Assembly (NCBI GenBank): GCA_963763365.1 | Contig: CAVXOE010000020.1 | Coordinates: forward strand, 62,001-126,000 | DNA length: 64,000 bases | Origin: VAZQ01 sp963763365 | GTDB taxonomy: Bacteria > Pseudomonadota > Alphaproteobacteria > Rhizobiales > Xanthobacteraceae | Direction: 5' to 3' | Part shown: piece by piece, positions 8,140-15,894 of the stretch | Layout: every line of letters begins with the position of its first letter | Position numbering within the stretch: position 1 is the first letter of the stretch | Translations under genes and position numbers: made by a program | Notes under the pieces: model-generated | What the model was told of the DNA's origin: nothing | Database searches by the model: none | What the model saw: only the letters and a program-made list of their open reading frames with translations

Positions 8140-9732
8140 TCACCGCCGCGGCGGTTTGGCGGCGAATTCGGACCCGCGAACGCACATTCGGCCGCGCGGG
8201 TCCTGCCACAGCCTCTCGGTCGCATGCAGGTGGCCCAACGCGCGGGCGACAGTGCGAAAATCGTAGGCTGAAAAGCGCTCCGCCACGTCGGTAAAGTAGA
8301 GCGGTTCCCGGCCGATGACACTCAGGATCTCGTCCGCCAGCGCGGCCACCGCCGCCTCGTCGCCGTCCTTGCCATGCGCGTCCGCCTTGCCGTCGACGTA
8401 GTCGGCGATCTTGGCACGGTCGGCGTAGGCGTAGGTGATCCGCTCATAGTGCTCCTTCGGGATGCCCTCCGGGATCGTGGCATCGATTCCGACCTTGGTG
8501 CCGGTCGGAACGACGCCGAACCCCTGCGGGAGGCTCGGATCGAGCGGCTTCGCGCGCGCATTGCTCACGATCATGACATCGCGATCGCCCTGCACGCGGG
8601 TGGCGATCGCCCATTCGACCTCGGTCGGGTCGTTCACGTCGATGTCGTCGTCGACCACCACGACATGCTTGAGGTCCATGACCGAAAGCGCCGCGAGCAG
8701 CGCGTTCTTGCCCTCGCCCGGCTGCTTCTTGATGGATATGACAGCGTGCCAAAAGGCACAGCCGCCGAGCGTGACGTTGATGTCCTTGACCTGGACGCCC
8801 GCGGTCTTGAGCGCCTGGCGGATCGCCGCATAGCGCGTAGGCGCGGCGAGCCAGGTGTTCTCCCACGGCATGTGGAGATTGTAATAGATCGCGTCCTTGC
8901 GCATCGAGATCGCCTTGATGCGCACCAGCGGGTTCCAGTGCAGACCGCCCATCAGGCGGGTGAACTCGCCGAAGCGGCCTTCCGGGAACGTCCAACCGGT
9001 CGGCAGGATCTCGGCCTCCAGGACGATCTCGGCGTCCGCGATATACGGCAGGTCGATGGTCTCGCAGGGCGCAAGTTCGACCGGTGCGCCACGAATGCCG
9101 CCGGCGATCGCCATCTCGTCGACGCCGAGCGGCGCGCGGTAGCCCGAGCCGGTGATCTCGATCGGGTGCGTGCCGATCGAGATCGAGATCGGCAACGGTT
9201 CCTTGCGCTCCAGAGCACGCTGCGCAAAGAGCCGCATGTTGTTCGGCGTGACGATGTCGATGCCGGTCAGATTTTTCTCTTTGACGATGAAGCGGTAGAT
9301 GCCGCTGTTGATGCCGAGTTCGGGATCGCGCGCAATCACCACGCCGGCGGTGATCATCGGTCCGCCGTCGTAGATCGACGACATCGGGATCGGCAGCTTG
9401 TAAAGATCGACATCGTCGCCGAGCAGCACCACTTCGCGGGTCGGCGAGGTCTTGACGTATTTCGGCGGGATCGGACGGTTGATGCCCTGCGTAAGCTTGT
9501 CCTCGACGTCGCGGAACGTCTCGCAGCCCAGCGCCATGATGGCGCGTTCCTTCGAGCGGATGATGCCGGAAACAACCGGCAGGTCGTACCCGATGACGTT
9601 GTGGAAATAGAGCGCGGTCTTGGCCTGATCGACCAAGGTGGCGATATGCCGGATATCGACGGGCTGGTGCAGGTCGACGAGTTCACCGACCTGCCGGAGG
9701 CGGTCGAGGAATTGGCGGAAGTTCTCCTGCAT
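8140..9732 (-). CDS. UbiD-family prenylated-FMN decarboxylase
   Basis: Member of the UbiD superfamily, which uses prenylated FMN for reversible decarboxylation of aromatic or unsaturated acids. In 530 residues the core is present: GINSGIYR near residue 139, GYRAPLGVDEMAIAGGIRG around 190-208 and the catalytic-region block PEGRFGEFTRLMGG. A tail of about 65 residues (EILSVIGREPLYFTDVAERFSAYD) follows the core and may be a small helix-turn-helix-like add-on. No ubiX or second decarboxylase subunit is adjacent, so the substrate cannot be told; ubiquinone synthesis is possible but not specially supported. Confidence 0.85.
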   Translation of the reverse strand: MQENFRQFLDRLRQVGELVDLHQPVDIRHIATLVDQAKTALYFHNVIGYDLPVVSGIIRSKERAIMALGCETFRDVEDKLTQGINRPIPPKYVKTSPTREVVLLGDDVDLYKLPIPMSSIYDGGPMITAGVVIARDPELGINSGIYRFIVKEKNLTGIDIVTPNNMRLFAQRALERKEPLPISISIGTHPIEITGSGYRAPLGVDEMAIAGGIRGAPVELAPCETIDLPYIADAEIVLEAEILPTGWTFPEGRFGEFTRLMGGLHWNPLVRIKAISMRKDAIYYNLHMPWENTWLAAPTRYAAIRQALKTAGVQVKDINVTLGGCAFWHAVISIKKQPGEGKNALLAALSVMDLKHVVVVDDDIDVNDPTEVEWAIATRVQGDRDVMIVSNARAKPLDPSLPQGFGVVPTGTKVGIDATIPEGIPKEHYERITYAYADRAKIADYVDGKADAHGKDGDEAAVAALADEILSVIGREPLYFTDVAERFSAYDFRTVARALGHLHATERLWQDPRGRMCVRGSEFAAKPPRR

Positions 9733-9908
9733 GCATCAGCTCCGGATAGCGTCCAAAGGGTCGCGCTTGCGACCGCGCATCTTGCATAGCCGAGCGATCA
9801 GGCCACCGGAAGCGGTCGCTGCCCGATTTGGCGTCTGCAATGCAGTGCAGCGCAACATGCGGATCTGAGCCGCCGCTTGATAGCGTTCCGGAGTGCTCGC
9901 GGGGTGGC

Positions 9909-9942
9909 AAAAAAGAAAACGGCCGGGCAAACCTGCCCGGCC
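9909..9942 (-). terminator. Rho-independent terminator
   Basis: GGCCGGGCA and TGCCCGGCC form a perfect nine-base stem with a four-base loop; on the minus strand it is followed by GTTTTCTTTTTT. It stands 28 bases after the stop of the small secreted protein gene at 9970-10272. Confidence 0.9.
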
Positions 9943-9969
9943 GCGTATCGGAGGCGACGCTGGCCGTCG

Positions 9970-10272
9970 TCAGTTACAAGGAGCCCAATAGCCCGAATAT
10001 TCCTTGCCGCCGAACCCGTAGGTGTTCCAGCACATCATCGCGCCCGAGTTCGTCCGCCACTTCAGAGCGCTCCATCCCTGCGGGAAGAACGGCTCCGGAC
10101 ACATCGCGATGTTCTTCTCGATGTATTCCTTGGACTTGTAATTGCAGTAGACCGCCGGGACGTAGCGCACATGCCCGTCTCCGGACCAACCAGCCTGGGC
10201 CGCCGTCGTCGTCAGGGGCGCCGGGATGGCGAAGGCCGCAGCCGCCAGGACCGCAAGAGTAATGGTCTTCAT
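9970..10272 (-). CDS. Small secreted four-cysteine protein (paralogue 1)
   Basis: A 100-residue precursor of unknown function. An N-terminal signal peptide of about 26 residues (MKTITLAVLAAAAFAIPAP, ending AQA) precedes GWSGDGHVRYVPAVYCNY. The mature part holds four cysteines, in VYCNY, AMCPEP, MMCWNTYG and the C-terminal APC, plus many aromatic residues, suggesting a small disulfide-bonded periplasmic or exported domain. It is about 75 percent identical in the mature part to the next gene (10736-11035), with the same strand, promoter layout and private terminator. No known family is recognised. Confidence 0.8.
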   Translation of the reverse strand: MKTITLAVLAAAAFAIPAPLTTTAAQAGWSGDGHVRYVPAVYCNYKSKEYIEKNIAMCPEPFFPQGWSALKWRTNSGAMMCWNTYGFGGKEYSGYWAPCN

Positions 10273-10382
10273 TGGTGCCTCGGTTGTTTGAAATTTCCAT
10301 GCCAAGGGGATCGCTTGGCCGCGCCACAATTTCGCCGAATTCAACTCAGGGGTTTCGTTCTGTGCGTTTGTGCCGCATCGAC

Positions 10383-10425
10383 AGTGTCGTCAAAAGCGGC
10401 CTGGGTGGCAAGAAATTTATTTTTC
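10383..10425 (-). promoter_or_regulatory. Promoter of the first small secreted protein gene
   Basis: On the minus strand TTGCCA (10411-10406) and GACACT (10388-10383) are spaced by 17 bases. Directly upstream is the AT-rich GAAAAATAAATTTC, which is shared almost letter for letter with the promoter of the paralogue at 11142-11185 and at nearly the same distance (about 135 bases) from the start codon. The -10 is weak; the conservation between paralogues is the stronger argument. Confidence 0.5.
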
Positions 10426-10473
10426 TATCTTATTGATTTAATGACGCTTTTTGGATTTTTTACGTTATGCGAC

Positions 10474-10507
10474 TTTTTACGTCTTCCGAAGCCGCGTGAC
10501 GTAAAAA
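10474..10507. repeat. Perfect inverted repeat in AT-rich DNA
   Basis: TTTTTACGTC and GACGTAAAAA are perfect ten-base inverted arms separated by 14 bases. A further TTTTTTACGTTA copy lies just to the left at about 10456. Such an arrangement could be an operator with several half-sites; no regulator can be assigned. Confidence 0.55.
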
Positions 10508-10671
10508 TCGCTTTATTTTCGACCCCCTGGTCAGATGAATTTACAATCCAAGATTGCAATCAGGGTGACGCCCCGAGCGGCGTCCTATAAATCATTGAAT
10601 ATAAATAAGATGTTTCGAATTTATACGCGCGAAGGGCCCGTCCCGGCGGATCGCAATCGGCTGCGGTCGTC

Positions 10672-10708
10672 CCCCCAAAAGGCAACGGCCGGGCAAAAGC
10701 CCGGCCGT
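10672..10708 (-). terminator. Rho-independent terminator
   Basis: ACGGCCGGGC and GCCCGGCCGT pair over ten bases around an AAAA loop, followed on the minus strand by TGCCTTTT. It lies 27 bases after the second small secreted gene and resembles the terminator of the first paralogue in stem sequence. Confidence 0.8.
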
Positions 10709-10735
10709 ACCATCACGAATCGAATTCGCTCGTCT

Positions 10736-11035
10736 TCACTTACACGGGGCCCAGTAGCCCGTGTACTCCTTGCCGCCGAAGCCGTAGGTGTTCCAGCACA
10801 TCATGGCGCCGCCATTCGTCCGCCACTTCAAGGAACTCCAGCCGCGCGCGTCGAACGGGTCCGGACACATGGCGATGTTTTTCGTCATGTATTCCTTGGA
10901 CTTGTAGTTGCAGTAGACCGCCGGAACGTAGCGCACACCTCCGTGCCAGCCGGCCTCGACCGGGCTGACGAACGACGTCGGAAGCGCGAACGCCGCAGCA
11001 GCAGCGGCAGCAGCAACACATGCGAGCTTGTACAT
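10736..11035 (-). CDS. Small secreted four-cysteine protein (paralogue 2)
   Basis: A 99-residue precursor closely related to the product of 9970-10272. The signal peptide contains an alanine run (VAAAAAAAAFALP) and should end after VEA. The mature region repeats the pattern RYVPAVYCNYKSKEY, KNIAMCPDP, GWSSLKWRTN and MMCWNTYGFGGKEY, with cysteines at the same four places. Start ATG at 11035 has AGGGAAAC upstream. Function is unknown. Tandem retention with separate promoters and terminators suggests independent dosage or conditions. Confidence 0.8.
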   Translation of the reverse strand: MYKLACVAAAAAAAAFALPTSFVSPVEAGWHGGVRYVPAVYCNYKSKEYMTKNIAMCPDPFDARGWSSLKWRTNGGAMMCWNTYGFGGKEYTGYWAPCK

Positions 11036-11374
11036 GCTAGTTTCCCTCGTTGAGGGTGGCATCCTTGTTGCGAAGGCAATCCGACGAGCCCGAAATGCCG
11101 ACTTCAACGTGCACACCGTCGAGTTGTGGCGACAAGGTGGCAGAATAAAAGCACGATAAAGAAGTGACAAGAAAATTATTTCTTCGTTCCGGGATTTTTA
11201 TTTAGTCCTTTTTTGAACCTTTCACAGACTCGATTTCTGGGTCGCCTTGCGTCGAGATTCGCAGCGCGTCTCCGTCTGCGATTCCCCAGTGGGAATCCCC
11301 CGCCACTCCAGCTATGCAATTCGCCCCGAGCGCGGAATCCATGCCGCGCGCCTTGCGGTGAAGGAACCAGCAGC
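11036..11374. other. Intergenic region between divergent genes
   Basis: About 340 bases separate the second small secreted gene (minus) from the oxidoreductase gene (plus). The first half carries the minus-strand promoter and AT-rich upstream element. The second half has GATTCCCCAGTGGGAATCC near 11280, a near-perfect inverted repeat that may serve the plus-strand gene. Nothing else is recognised. Confidence 0.5.
11142..11185 (-). promoter_or_regulatory. Promoter of the second small secreted protein gene
   Basis: On the minus strand TTGTCA (11170-11165) and TATTCT (11147-11142) are separated by exactly 17 bases, a good sigma-70-type match. The AT-rich stretch GAAGAAATAATTTTC directly upstream looks like an UP element and is conserved before the paralogous gene. 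Confidence 0.65.
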
Positions 11375-12394
11375 GTGAGCCAGAGAACCATGCGGGCCCT
11401 CGTCCTGCGACAGCACGGCGGGCTCGAGAACCTCGCGGTCGTGAGCGACCATCCGGTCCCGCAGGCGACCGACGGCCACGTGGTGATCCGGGTGCGGGCC
11501 TCCTCGTTCAATTACCACGACGTTTTCACGGTCCGCGGCATGCCCGGGATCAAGGTGCCGCTGCCGGTCGTCATCGGCCTCGATATGGCGGGCGAGATCA
11601 CGGAGGTCGGCACGGGCGTCACCGGTTGGAATGTCGGCGACCGCGTGCTGGTCAATCCGTTGAACAAAAAGAAAGGCCTGATGGGCGAGATGCTCGACGG
11701 CGGCATGGCGGAATACTGCCTGATCGCTGCCGACCAGCTCATCCGCATGCCTGACCGGGTTTCCTTCGAGGACGCGGCCTCCCTGCCGGTCGCCTACGGC
11801 ACTGCGCATCGCATGCTGATCACCCATGACACCGTCAAGAAGGGCGAGCGCGTGCTCATCCTCGGTGCCTCGGGCGGCGTCGGCACCGGCTGCATCATCC
11901 TGGCCAAGCACCTCGGCGCCGAGGTGATCGCCTGCACGTCGAGCCCGGAGAAGATGCAGAAGCTCAAGGCGCTCGGCTCCGACGAGGTGCTCAACGTCAA
12001 GGACACCGATTTCTCCAAATGGGCGGTCGAGAAATACGGCAAGCCGCAGCGGCGCAGCTACGACGGCGGCGTCGACGTGGTCATCAACTTTACCGGCGGC
12101 GACACTTGGCACCCCTCGCTGCGCTGCATCAAGCGCGGCGGCAAGCTCCTGGTCTGCGGCGCCACCGCCGGCCACGACCCGAAGGAAGACCTGCGCTACA
12201 TCTGGAGCTTCGAGCTGAAGGTCATCGGCTCGAACAGCTTCTATGATGACGATCTCAATGCGCTGATGAAGCTGATCGCCGAAGGCAAACTCAAGCCGGT
12301 CATCGACAAGGTCCTGCCGCTGGAGCAGGCGGCCGAGGGGCTGCGGCTGATCCAGGACCGCGAGGTCATCGGCAAGGTGGTGATCACGCCATAG
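11375..12394 (+). CDS. Zinc-type alcohol dehydrogenase / quinone oxidoreductase-like protein
   Basis: Medium-chain dehydrogenase/reductase of about 339 residues, cytoplasmic, probably NAD(P)H-dependent. It begins MRALVLRQHGGLENL from the ATG at 11390. A GTG at 11375 has AAGGA nine bases upstream and is preferred as the true start. The substrate domain contains VIGLDMAGEITEVG and the cofactor fold begins GERVLILGASGGVGTGCIILAKHLGAEV. The usual catalytic zinc cysteine and histidine are not obvious, so a quinone reductase-like or zinc-free role is likely. Substrate unknown; it stands alone with an intergenic repeat downstream. Confidence 0.85.
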   Translation: MSQRTMRALVLRQHGGLENLAVVSDHPVPQATDGHVVIRVRASSFNYHDVFTVRGMPGIKVPLPVVIGLDMAGEITEVGTGVTGWNVGDRVLVNPLNKKKGLMGEMLDGGMAEYCLIAADQLIRMPDRVSFEDAASLPVAYGTAHRMLITHDTVKKGERVLILGASGGVGTGCIILAKHLGAEVIACTSSPEKMQKLKALGSDEVLNVKDTDFSKWAVEKYGKPQRRSYDGGVDVVINFTGGDTWHPSLRCIKRGGKLLVCGATAGHDPKEDLRYIWSFELKVIGSNSFYDDDLNALMKLIAEGKLKPVIDKVLPLEQAAEGLRLIQDREVIGKVVITP

Positions 12395-12412
12395 GCTGTG
12401 TCATACATTCCG

Positions 12413-12540
12413 TCATGCCCGCGCTCGTCGCGGGCATCCACGTCTTCCTGTCACCGGAGGACAAGACGTGGATGGCCGGGACATAGGCGGAGCGAAGCGA
12501 CGCCGTCCTTCGGACGGCTATGCCCGGCCATGACGAAAGG
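12413..12540. repeat. Palindromic intergenic repeat, family A
   Basis: Same architecture as the copy at 1811-1896: outer GTCATGCCCGC and GGGCATCCACGTCTT arms, inverted AAGACGTGGATGGCCGGG, and an additional GCGAAGCGACGCCGTCCTTCGGAC hairpin. It separates the oxidoreductase from the thioesterase. Confidence 0.8.
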
Positions 12541-12561
12541 CGAGAGGCTCGAGAGTTTTTC

Positions 12562-12981
12562 ATGGCTGACGAAATCACGGTCGAAAAAGTCCAGCAACTG
12601 ATCACGCGCGCGCCCTATCACCAGTGGCTCGGCCTCAAGGTCACCGCGCTGCATGACGACGGCATCGAACTCACGGCGACGTGGCGCGAGGAATGGGTCG
12701 TCAACCCGGAGCGCCGCTACACCCACGGCGGCGTGCTGGCAGCGCTGATCGATCTCGGCGCCGACTGGGCGATGGTGAAGAAGCTCGGGCGCGCGGTGCC
12801 GACCATCGACCTGCGTGTCGATTACCACAGCGCCGCCATGCCGGGCGATCTCACCGTCAAGGGCAAGGCCGTGCGCATGGGCAGCCAGTTCTCGACCGCG
12901 GAGGCGCAGATCCTCGACGCCCAGGGCAAGCTGCTGGCCAGCGGACGCGGCACATATTTCACGGCGCCGCCGAAGGCGTGA
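12562..12981 (+). CDS. PaaI-family hotdog thioesterase
   Basis: A 139-residue single hotdog-fold protein, expected to hydrolyse acyl-CoA (often aromatic acyl-CoA) thioesters. The signature is RRYTHGGVLAALIDLGADWA near residues 51-70, where the HGG and the following aspartate form the active site region. The strand DLRVDYHSAAMPGDLTVKG follows. The ATG at 12562 is chosen because residues before it derive from the intergenic repeat. It precedes a CoA ligase on the same strand, compatible with a shared acyl-CoA pathway. Confidence 0.88.
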   Translation: MADEITVEKVQQLITRAPYHQWLGLKVTALHDDGIELTATWREEWVVNPERRYTHGGVLAALIDLGADWAMVKKLGRAVPTIDLRVDYHSAAMPGDLTVKGKAVRMGSQFSTAEAQILDAQGKLLASGRGTYFTAPPKA

Positions 12982-13031
12982 GGATCACTTCGAGCATGCT
13001 AGATTGAGGAAAGATGTAGCCGCGAATTCGG

Positions 13032-13162
13032 TGCGCTCCCCTCCCCCTTGTGGGGAGGGGTCGGGGGTGGGGCTCGAGAGATATTGCCGATGACCAAGAC
13101 CGAGACACAGCCGCCGGACCCCCCTCCCCAACCCTCCCCCACAAGGGGGGAGGGAGCCGACC
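13032..13162. repeat. GC-rich inverted repeat, family C, invading an N-terminal coding region
   Basis: Two complementary runs, CTCCCCTCCCCCTTGTGGGG on the left and CCTCCCCCACAAGGGGGGAG on the right, flank about 50 bases that include a candidate start codon at 13090. The same CCCTCCCC-type module occurs at 20189, 23059, 40472 and 54595. Confidence 0.75.
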
Positions 13163-14708
13163 GCCCGTCGCGTCGGAATCGGAACGCGCCTTCACCAATC
13201 TGGGCGATCTGATCCGCCGCGATCGCGATCTGAGCAAGATCGCCGTCATCGACCTTGGCGGTGCAAGTCACCGCGCGAGTTCAGCTACGCGCAACTCGAC
13301 GCGATGGCGAACGGCGTCGCGCGCGCGCTTATGCGGCGCGGGCTGGTGCGTGGCGACCGCGTCGCGATCCTCTCCGCCAATCGCGCCGAGTATCTCGCCG
13401 CCTACTACGGCATCATGCGCGCGGGACTTATTGCCGTCCCGGTCAACTTCAAGTTTCCGCGCCAGACCATCCATTTCATCCTGCAGGACTCCGGCGCCAA
13501 GCTGCTGTTCTGCGATCTCTCGCGACGGGCCGATTGCCCGGAGGGCCTCCCGGTCGTCTGCTTCGGCAGCAGCGGAGCCGAAAGCTTCGACGCCTTCCTG
13601 GACCATGGGCCGTTCGATTCCATCGTTCCGGCAGCGCGCGAGCCCGCGATGTTCCTCTATACGTCGGGCTCGACCGGTACGCCAAAAGGCGTCGTGCTCT
13701 CGCACCAGAGCCACATCTGGGTGGTGGAGACGCGGCTCGCGCCCGGGCTCGACCGCCACCGCTATCTGATCGCCGCGCCGCTCTATCACATGAACGCGCT
13801 CGCGCTCTCCAAGCTCGCGTGCGCGGCGCATGCCACCATCGTGCTGCTGCCGCAGTTTTCCGCGCGCGCCTATATCGAGGCGATCGAGCGCTACCGCTGC
13901 ACGTGGCTCACCGCCGTGCCGCCGATGATCGCCATGATGCTGCGCGAGAAGGACTTGCTCGCCCGCACCGATCTCTGCAGCGTCGAATTCATCCGCATGG
14001 GCTCGGCGCCGGTGAGCCAAAGCCTGATGCAGGCGATCCACGCGACGTTGCCGAAGGCGTCGGTCACCAATGCCTACGGCACGACGGAGGCCGGGCCGGT
14101 CGTGTTCGGCCCGCACCCGAAAGGACTGCCGCAGCCCGAGATGTCGGTCGGCTATCCGCATCCCAAGGTCGAGCTTCGCCTGGTCGACGGCGAGAATCGC
14201 TCCGCCGATCAAGGCGTGCTCGAAATGCGCTGTCCGGCGGTGATGAACGGCTATCACAACCGCCCGGCGCTCAAGCCGCCCTTCACCGAGGACGGCTTCT
14301 ACGTCACCGGCGACGTGTCTGCGGCGCGACGCCGATGGCTTCCATTATTTCGTCGGCCGCACCGACGACATGTTCGTGTCGGGCGGCGAGAACATCTATC
14401 CGGCCGATGTCGAACGCATGCTGGAGCGCCATCCGGATGTCGCGCAGGCCGCCGTGGTGCCGATCGACGACGAGATCAAGGGACAGAAACCGGTCGCCTT
14501 CGTGGTGGCGAAGTCCGGCCACGTGCCGAGCGAAGACGCGATCAAGCAATTCGCGCTCGCCAACGCGCCCGCCTACGCGCATCCGCGCTTCGTGTGGTTC
14601 ATCGACGAACTGCCGCTCGCCTCGACCAACAAGATCGACCGCAACCGGCTGCACACGATGGCCGCGGAGCGGGTAGCGGTCGCGACGTCCGCACGGACCT
14701 CATCCTGA
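13090..14708 (+). pseudogene. AMP-dependent acyl-CoA synthetase/ligase, frameshifted twice
   Basis: Adenylate-forming CoA ligase, about 530 residues if repaired. The parts are FTNLGDLIRRDRDLSKIAVIDLGG in one frame, PREFSYAQLDAMANGVARAL through VTGDV in a second, and LRRDADGFHYFVGRTDDMFV onward back in the first. The switches are near 13268 (one base missing) and 14318 (one base extra). Motifs are clear: YTSGSTGTPKGVV, NAYGTTEAGP and the C-terminal VSGGENIYPADVERML and lysine-bearing STNKIDRNRL. The N-terminal start is unclear because a family C repeat lies between the ATG at 13090 and the conserved body. Decay or sequence error are both possible. Confidence 0.82.
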
Positions 14709-14818
14709 GGAGCCCGCCAAAGCGCAGCGAAGGCGGGCGTCTCGAAGGATGGCGGCAAGCGCCGGACTCGCGGCCATGCTTCGAGACGGCGGCTTCGTCG
14801 CTCCTCAGCATGAGGGGC
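14698..14818. repeat. Inverted intergenic repeat, family D
   Basis: CTCATCCTGAGGAGC at the left and GCTCCTCAGCATGAGG at the right are inverted, with inner arms GTCTCGAAGGATGG and CCATGCTTCGAGAC. Only this one copy was seen in the window. It fills the gap after the CoA ligase and would form a long hairpin. Confidence 0.75.
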
Positions 14819-14859
14819 GGTGGATGTGGCAGCGACGAACAAGCGGCCGCGTCGCGCCG

Positions 14860-15846
14860 CTACATCTTCAAATTAAGAGACTTCACGACCGGCCCCCAGC
14901 GCACGACTTCCTCCTCGAGAAAGCGGCGGGTCTTCTCGGTGTTGGAATCGGCGACGTAATCAAGCCCGGCCTGGCTGAAGACCTTCTGAAATTCCGGGTC
15001 CGCCATGGCGCGGTTCGTGGCCTCCGCGATGCGATCGACGATCGGCTGCGGCGTGGCGGCCGGCGCGAACAGGCCGATGGCGAGAAGCCCGATCATGCCG
15101 GGCACGCCCTCCTCGATCGAGGTCGGGATGTCGGGCGCCGCGTTGAGCCGCTCGGCACCGTTCACCGACAGGATGCGGATCTTCCCGGCGCGGTGCAGTT
15201 CGAGTACCTGTCCGGTGATGTTCGGCGACATCGCCGGGATGTGTCCGCTGACCAGGTCGGTGATACCGGGGCCGGCGCCCTTGTAGGGGATGTGAACGAG
15301 ATCGCTCAGGCCCGTAAGCTGCTTGAACAGTTCGCCGGCGAGATTGCTCATCGTGCCGGTGCCGGCCGAGCCGTACGACAGCTTGCCTGGGTTGGCCTTC
15401 GCGTAGGCGATGAACTCCTTGAGAGTTTTCGCCGGCACCGAGGCGTGAACGACGATCGCCGTGGTCGAGACCGCGAGCAGCCCGATCGGCACGAAGTCCT
15501 TGATCGGATCGTACGGCACCTTCGCCATGGTCATCGGGTTGAGCACCATCGTGCTGGTGCTGCCGAGGATGAGCGTGTGGCCGTCCGGTGCGGCGCGCGC
15601 CACCTCGCTGGTCGCAATCGTGCCGGTGCCGCCGCCCTGGTTCTCGACGTAGACGGTGCCGAGCAGGTTCTTCATCCGGTCGGCCCACTGCCGGCCGACG
15701 ACATCGTTCACGCCGCCGGCCGAGAACGGCACCATCAGCTTGATCGGGCGCTCGGGGTATTTCGCCTGCGCCCAGGACGGACGCGGGGAGATTGCCGGCG
15801 GCAGCAGCGCCGCCAACGCGAGCGTCAGCACATCACGTCGATTCAT
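14860..15846 (-). CDS. Bug/TctC-family tripartite tricarboxylate transporter binding protein
   Basis: Periplasmic solute receptor of the Bug family, 328 residues. The signal peptide begins MNRRDVLTLALAALL, a twin-arginine-like start, and ends WAQA. The mature protein shows the family pattern YPERPIKLMVPFSAGGVNDVVGRQWADRM, IATSEVARAAPDGHT, and IPYKGAGPGITDLVSGHI. No TctA/TctB genes are adjacent, so the ligand is unknown and the membrane partner must be elsewhere. A start at 15867 is also in frame. It follows the formate dehydrogenase subunit gene on the same strand after 48 bases. Confidence 0.9.
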   Translation of the reverse strand: MNRRDVLTLALAALLPPAISPRPSWAQAKYPERPIKLMVPFSAGGVNDVVGRQWADRMKNLLGTVYVENQGGGTGTIATSEVARAAPDGHTLILGSTSTMVLNPMTMAKVPYDPIKDFVPIGLLAVSTTAIVVHASVPAKTLKEFIAYAKANPGKLSYGSAGTGTMSNLAGELFKQLTGLSDLVHIPYKGAGPGITDLVSGHIPAMSPNITGQVLELHRAGKIRILSVNGAERLNAAPDIPTSIEEGVPGMIGLLAIGLFAPAATPQPIVDRIAEATNRAMADPEFQKVFSQAGLDYVADSNTEKTRRFLEEEVVRWGPVVKSLNLKM

Positions 15847-15894
15847 AAATGGGTCCAGTCTCGGCATTCGCGGAACGACGCGAAAATTATAGCG

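Larger units (their letters stand above)
10273..10735. other. AT-rich intergenic region between the two paralogues
   Basis: This 463-base stretch is far richer in A and T than the rest of the window between about 10410 and 10620. It holds the promoter of the first small secreted gene, a ten-base inverted repeat at 10474-10507, and the terminator of the second gene at its right end. No coding frame with homology was seen. The base composition suggests either acquired DNA or a promoter region under a nucleoid protein. Confidence 0.6.

Noticed and set aside
8400..8440. Sigma-54-like TGGCACG inside the UbiD-like gene
   Set aside because: The downstream GC element is wrong and the position lies within coding sequence.
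13255..14676. Long plus-strand frame parallel to the CoA ligase
   Set aside because: Arginine/alanine-rich composition and absence of family motifs; it is a shadow of the ligase in another frame.
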